Below are positions 60,259-64,000 of a stretch of DNA of 64,000 nucleotides, piece by piece. Every line of letters begins with the position of its first letter. Position 1 is the stretch's first letter. The position numbers were made by a program, and so were the translations under genes. The notes under the pieces are model-generated. The model made no database searches and was not told the origin of the DNA. It saw only the letters and a list, made by a program, of their open reading frames with translations. Source of the DNA: Parabacteroides goldsteinii DSM 19448 = WAL 12034 (lineage in GTDB: Bacteria > Bacteroidota > Bacteroidia > Bacteroidales > Tannerellaceae); NCBI RefSeq assembly GCF_000969835.1, contig NZ_KQ033913.1, positions 746,859 through 810,858 on the forward strand. Reading direction: 5' to 3'.

Positions 60259-63237
60259 ATGAAAAAGATCTTATTACTTATGGCTTCCTGTTGCTTTATC
60301 GGGCAGGGGAGTATGGCTGCCGGTTTGCAGGCTTTGCCGATAGAAGCATCCTATATCATACCTGCTGAAGTAGAGGGAATGAGTGCGTCCTCCCTGCTGT
60401 TAAATGGTGACTGGCAATTCCGTTTCGCCCCGCAGGGTAAATGGAATACCGTTCAGGTTCCGGGAGAACTGGCTATGCAGGGATATGCTATCGAACATGA
60501 TACGCCTTATCTTTATCGTAAATCATTTACCCTTCCGGCCGATTATAAAGGGAAACGGGTCATTCTTCGTTTCGACGGGGTATATAGCCATGCGGTCCTT
60601 TCGGTGAACGGAAAACAGGTGCGTGAACATCATGGCGGTTTTACCCGTTGGGAGACAGATGTGACGGAATTTGTACGGCCGGGAAAAAAGAATGAGATAC
60701 AGCTTGAAATAACCGATCGCATCGATGATATCTCCTATGCTTCGGGGTATGCCCATCATCCGATTGGCGGTATTCTTCGGGATGTAACGGTTTTCGCCTT
60801 GCCGGAAACCTGTTTCTACGATTTTGCGGCGGAGACTCATCTCGATTCGTTATACCGGGATGCCGTGTTGAAAGTATCCTATACCGGCAGGACGGCGGGA
60901 AATGCCGAAGTGGTCTACAGCCTGACCGACCCCGCAGGTCGCCAGGTCCCTTTGTCACAAAGTATTTTTGTATTGAAAGAAGACGGAAACAGTAATGAAC
61001 TCCCCGTCCGCAATCCGTTGAAATGGGATGCCGAACATCCGAACCTCTATACATTAACGGTTGCGCTTCGTGAGGAAGGCGAGGAAATCAGCCGCTTCAG
61101 CCAGCAGATCGGTTTCCGTGACGTGAAGATTGTAAAAGACCGTATGCTGGTGAACGGCCTTCCCGTTAAGCTGCGCGGAGCCTGCCGCCACGATATCCAT
61201 CCGACGCTGGGGCGTACCACAACTGCCGAACTGGATAGCCTGGACGCCCTTCGTTTCAAGCAATCGAATATGAACTTCGTGCGTACTTCGCACTATCCAC
61301 CTTCCGAACGTTTCCTTCATTTCTGCGACCGTTTCGGTATCTATGTGGAGAGCGAAACGGCCGTCTGCTTTGTCGATACATACCGCCAGAAGAACTATGC
61401 TCCCGGCAGGACGCAGGACAGTGCGGAGTTTGCTCCCCGTTATTTGTCACAATGCCGTGAGATGGTGAAGGCATTCCGTTCGCATCCGTCCGTCCTGTTC
61501 TGGTCGATTGGAAACGAGAGTGTGTACGGAAAGAATTTCCAGGATTGCTGGGATTGGGTGAAAGCAACGGATACGACACGTCCGGTCATTTTCAGTTATC
61601 CCGGTTCGGTGGGCGAGAAGAAGCCGATATATGATATTCTCAGCATGCATTATCAGGATGTGGATGGCAACCTGAATCAATGGGGACGTGCGACGCGTAA
61701 TTACCAGGGGCATGGCATCCCGGCTTTGTTCGATGAATGGGCGCACCCGGCTTGCTATACCTATAAGACTTTGCAGGATGATCCGAACATCCGTGAGTTC
61801 TGGGGAATCTCTATCGATAAGATGTGGAGCGGCCTGTTTGATGCTCCCGGAGGTTTGGGCGGTGCGATTTGGGGATATATCGACGAGACGTTCATGCTGC
61901 CCGAACCGAAGATGGGTACTTCTTTCTGGAAAGAATTTGCCCGTACAGCCAAGCCGGAAGATTTCCAGGGCAACTGTGTCGGTTACGGTGAATGGGGAAT
62001 AGTCGATGTCTGGCGCCGTGAGAAACCGGAGTTCTGGGCAACCAAGAAAGCCTATTCGCCTGTCCGCCTGCTGACGGAACAAGTGGGTGACTATACGACG
62101 GGTGAGCGCCTGTTGCTTCCCGTTTACAACCGCTTCGACCATACTGACCTGAATGAAATAAAAGTGCGCTATATATATAAAGGAATAGAGAAAGAGACGC
62201 AGACAGCATCCATCGCGCCGCATCAGAAAGGAGTCCTGATTATCCCGGCTGAAAACTGGGAAGAGGGAAGCGAACTTCTTATCCGTTTCTTTACTGCCGG
62301 TGGGGATTTAATAGATGCTTCACTTGTGACGCTGGGACAGCCGGCGATTACCTTGCCACAGTCGCACCGTAATGGTCCGCTTCTGGTTGAGGAAAATACT
62401 GACCGTATTGTCGTGAAAGGCGAAGGCTTCGAAATACCTTTCTGCAAAGAAACGGGATTAATCTGTAACGCAACGGTCGACGGACGAGTATTTATTGAAA
62501 AGGGCCCTTTCCTGAATCTGGATATCAACCTGAATCATCTGACCGGAGCTGAAGTCCGTAAAAGCGCCACCAAGTTCCTGACAGCCGATGCGGATTGGAG
62601 AAAACAGAGTGTTACGTATATGAAGCAGGGTAAAAATGTACAGGTCATATTGAAGGGCCGTTATAACGATGTCGATACCGATATCCGCCTGTTGATTTCC
62701 CCGGAAGGCCGTATGGAAATCAATTACCTGACAAACGGGCAGCCTAACGGTTTCCTGCGTGAAACGGGACTTTCGTTCTATCTTCCCGAAACGATGGAGC
62801 AACTCAAATGGAAACGCCGCGGACATTGGAGTTATTATCCGGCCGGAGAGTTTGCCGGTAATGAGGGAGAAACTTCTCTTTATAACCCGAATCAGGTGGC
62901 ATACGGCGAACGTCCGCAGCAACCCTGGCAAATGGATACGCATAATTATTATTACTGGGCCGATGCCGGAGCGAATTGCGATCGTCCGCTTACCCAAATG
63001 GCAAAGGGTATGAAGGAGAACATCTATTATTATACGTTGAACGCCGGTAATCCGTCCACCGGCCTGTCGGTTATTTCACCGGATGCCTCCGTTGCTTGCC
63101 GCTCCAATAAGCGAGCCGACGGACAACTGATTCTGTATGTCAATAACCGTTGGGATTACCCGGAAATTGCCTGGGGAAACTATTGTAAGACACTCGAAGC
63201 TAACCCTTGTTTTGGTAAAATAGAGATCATCTTTTAA
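60259..63237 (+). CDS. GH2 beta-galactosidase-like enzyme, end of the catabolic operon
   Basis: A 992-residue exported GH2 enzyme. Signal peptide to about SMAAG (21). Jelly-roll LLNGDWQFRFAPQGKW, barrel motifs GACRHDIHPTLGR and FVRTSHYPPSERF, acid/base Glu420 in WSIGNES, nucleophile Glu493 in LFDEWAHP, and GYIDETFMLPEP. The nucleophile loop (DEWAHP) differs from the two other LacZ-type GH2 proteins here (EYCH and EFCH), so a different linkage or leaving group is likely. It starts 30 bp after the symporter gene, so it shares the RraA operon promoter. That links an extracytoplasmic glycosidase directly to uptake and catabolism of its product. Confidence 0.9.
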   Translation: MKKILLLMASCCFIGQGSMAAGLQALPIEASYIIPAEVEGMSASSLLLNGDWQFRFAPQGKWNTVQVPGELAMQGYAIEHDTPYLYRKSFTLPADYKGKRVILRFDGVYSHAVLSVNGKQVREHHGGFTRWETDVTEFVRPGKKNEIQLEITDRIDDISYASGYAHHPIGGILRDVTVFALPETCFYDFAAETHLDSLYRDAVLKVSYTGRTAGNAEVVYSLTDPAGRQVPLSQSIFVLKEDGNSNELPVRNPLKWDAEHPNLYTLTVALREEGEEISRFSQQIGFRDVKIVKDRMLVNGLPVKLRGACRHDIHPTLGRTTTAELDSLDALRFKQSNMNFVRTSHYPPSERFLHFCDRFGIYVESETAVCFVDTYRQKNYAPGRTQDSAEFAPRYLSQCREMVKAFRSHPSVLFWSIGNESVYGKNFQDCWDWVKATDTTRPVIFSYPGSVGEKKPIYDILSMHYQDVDGNLNQWGRATRNYQGHGIPALFDEWAHPACYTYKTLQDDPNIREFWGISIDKMWSGLFDAPGGLGGAIWGYIDETFMLPEPKMGTSFWKEFARTAKPEDFQGNCVGYGEWGIVDVWRREKPEFWATKKAYSPVRLLTEQVGDYTTGERLLLPVYNRFDHTDLNEIKVRYIYKGIEKETQTASIAPHQKGVLIIPAENWEEGSELLIRFFTAGGDLIDASLVTLGQPAITLPQSHRNGPLLVEENTDRIVVKGEGFEIPFCKETGLICNATVDGRVFIEKGPFLNLDINLNHLTGAEVRKSATKFLTADADWRKQSVTYMKQGKNVQVILKGRYNDVDTDIRLLISPEGRMEINYLTNGQPNGFLRETGLSFYLPETMEQLKWKRRGHWSYYPAGEFAGNEGETSLYNPNQVAYGERPQQPWQMDTHNYYYWADAGANCDRPLTQMAKGMKENIYYYTLNAGNPSTGLSVISPDASVACRSNKRADGQLILYVNNRWDYPEIAWGNYCKTLEANPCFGKIEIIF

Positions 63238-63246
63238 ACTCGTTTG

Positions 63247-63278
63247 TAAGAGGTGGTTTTAACCACCTCTTATTTTTT
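63247..63278. terminator. Bidirectional terminator between convergent GH2 and msrC genes
   Basis: Perfect 12-bp stem TAAGAGGTGGTT / AACCACCTCTTA (63247-63258, 63261-63272) with a T run on the + side. Confidence 0.9.
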
Positions 63279-63281
63279 ATA

Positions 63282-63749
63282 TCAAAGCAATCCGCATATC
63301 CTTTCCAGATAGTTTGCATCGACTTCATCGAAACTATCCAGCTTATCGCTGTCTATATCGAGAACCGCTATGACTTTCCTCTCGCGGATCACCGGAACCA
63401 CAATCTCTGACCTGGAAGCTGCGTTGCAGGCTATATGCCCGGGAAACAGTTCTACATCCGGAACAATCAGGGTCTTTGCTTCTTTCCATGCCGTACCGCA
63501 AACACCTTTGCCGTGCCGGATGCGGGTACAGGCAATCGGTCCCTGAAAAGGGGCGAGCACCAACATATCTTCTTTTACCACGTAAAAACCTACCCAAAAG
63601 AAATCGAATGTCTGTTTCAATGCTGCGGCAACATTCGCCATATTGGCTGTCATATCTGTTTCACCGGCCAGCAACGCTTCTATCTGGAGGAACAACGTCT
63701 GGTATTGTTGTTCTTTGTCTCCCTCCGTTATGATTAAATTCTCTGCCAT
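63282..63749 (-). CDS. msrC: Free methionine-(R)-sulfoxide reductase (GAF-domain MsrC)
   Basis: A 155-residue single GAF-domain enzyme that reduces free methionine-R-sulfoxide with thioredoxin. The ATG at 63749 (MAENLIITEGDKEQQYQ) is preferred over the upstream in-frame ATG at 63773, because the extra eight residues (MFSYNNLN) are not family-like. The family cysteines are in QGPIACTRI, GKGVCGTAW and PGHIACNAAS, and SEIVVPV and DIDSDKLDSFDEVD complete the pocket. It is unrelated to the glycan locus and convergent with it. Confidence 0.92.
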   Translation of the reverse strand: MAENLIITEGDKEQQYQTLFLQIEALLAGETDMTANMANVAAALKQTFDFFWVGFYVVKEDMLVLAPFQGPIACTRIRHGKGVCGTAWKEAKTLIVPDVELFPGHIACNAASRSEIVVPVIRERKVIAVLDIDSDKLDSFDEVDANYLERICGLL

Positions 63750-63799
63750 ATTTAAATTATTATAGGAAAACAAAGGTAAAAATTAATCGTAAATATCCG

Positions 63800-63807
63800 T
63801 ACCTTTG
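63800..63807 (+). promoter_or_regulatory. -7 element TACCTTTG of the MATE gene
   Basis: A perfect TAnnTTTG match 18 bp before the ATG at 63825, supporting that start with a short leader. Confidence 0.55.
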
Positions 63808-63824
63808 CGCATCAATTGATTTTT

Positions 63825-64000
63825 ATGACAGAACAAAACTCACCTTTGGTACTGGGTACCGAACGTATCGGAAAACTACTTACGCAGTATGCTATTCCGG
63901 CAATTATAGCCATGACCGCTTCTTCGCTTTATAACATGGCTGATAGTATTTTTATAGGACATGGGGTAGGACCGCTGGCAATTTCCGGTCTGGCTCTGAC
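63825..64000 (+). CDS. MATE-family efflux transporter (3' end outside window)
   Basis: The first 58 codons of a membrane protein. LGTERIGKLLTQYAIPAIIAMTASSLYNMADSIFIGHGVGPLAISG is the standard opening of MATE (MepA/NorM-like) multidrug and toxin exporters: a cytoplasmic LGT-x-IGKLL helix followed by the first transmembrane helix and the YNMADSIFIG motif. The remainder lies beyond the window. Confidence 0.9.
   Translation, partial: MTEQNSPLVLGTERIGKLLTQYAIPAIIAMTASSLYNMADSIFIGHGVGPLAISGLAL

Overview
The window looks like a chromosomal segment of a gut-type Bacteroidales (Bacteroides/Parabacteroides-like). The evidence is two SusC/SusD pairs, many signal-peptide and lipoprotein glycosidases, FtsX-type permeases ending in a conserved NPVxSIK-type tail, an RRM RNA-binding protein, and -7 boxes of the Bacteroidetes TAnnTTTG type. 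The genus cannot be fixed from the sequence alone. Almost all genes run on the + strand.

Layout. (1) 1-13882: a tandem array of six paralogous MacB/FtsX-type ABC permeases. The first is cut by the window edge. The fourth is a pseudogene with a 638-bp internal frameshifting deletion. Copies 4 and 6 are each preceded by an identical 42-nt double palindrome and a sigma-54-like -24/-12 promoter. (2) 13883-15162: an unusual 535-nt stretch with 108-nt inverted arms whose transition mismatches are all G:U-compatible on the + strand, then an RRM protein on the - strand. (3) 15163-31710: a GH2 beta-galactosidase-like enzyme, an Rpn-type nuclease, GH31, a second GH2-like enzyme, GH95, GH29 and GH3. (4) 31981-45796: two SusC/SusD sets with accessory surface lipoproteins. 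Between the sets is a probable promoter inverton (37677-38062). (5) 46034-54804: GH2, GH89 and a DUF6067-like protein. (6) 54944-63237: an AraC-type regulator, then an operon with an RraA-fold protein, an enolase-superfamily dehydratase, an SDR, an SSS sugar symporter and a final GH2. (7) 63282-64000: msrC on the - strand and the start of a MATE transporter.

How it works together. Regions 3-6 read as one or two adjacent polysaccharide utilisation loci for a fucosylated, galactose- and perhaps GlcNAc-containing glycan (GH95 and GH29 fucosidase families, several GH2, GH89, GH3, GH31). SusC/D would import oligosaccharides. The region 6 cytosolic set could oxidise a released sugar through an aldonate and a 2-keto-3-deoxy acid. 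The target glycan is an inference.

The strongest hidden signal is a shared promoter architecture. Two boxes of the form TTCCGTTTTGTATAAG lie 31 nt apart, with the second box 58-59 nt upstream of a -7 hexamer-like element. The pattern occurs upstream of the first GH2, SusC1, the GH2 at 46034, the AraC gene itself and the RraA operon. A sixth copy lies inside the inverton pointing away from SusC2, which suggests that the SusC2/SusD2 operon is in the OFF orientation in this sequence and that the locus AraC protein controls the whole set.
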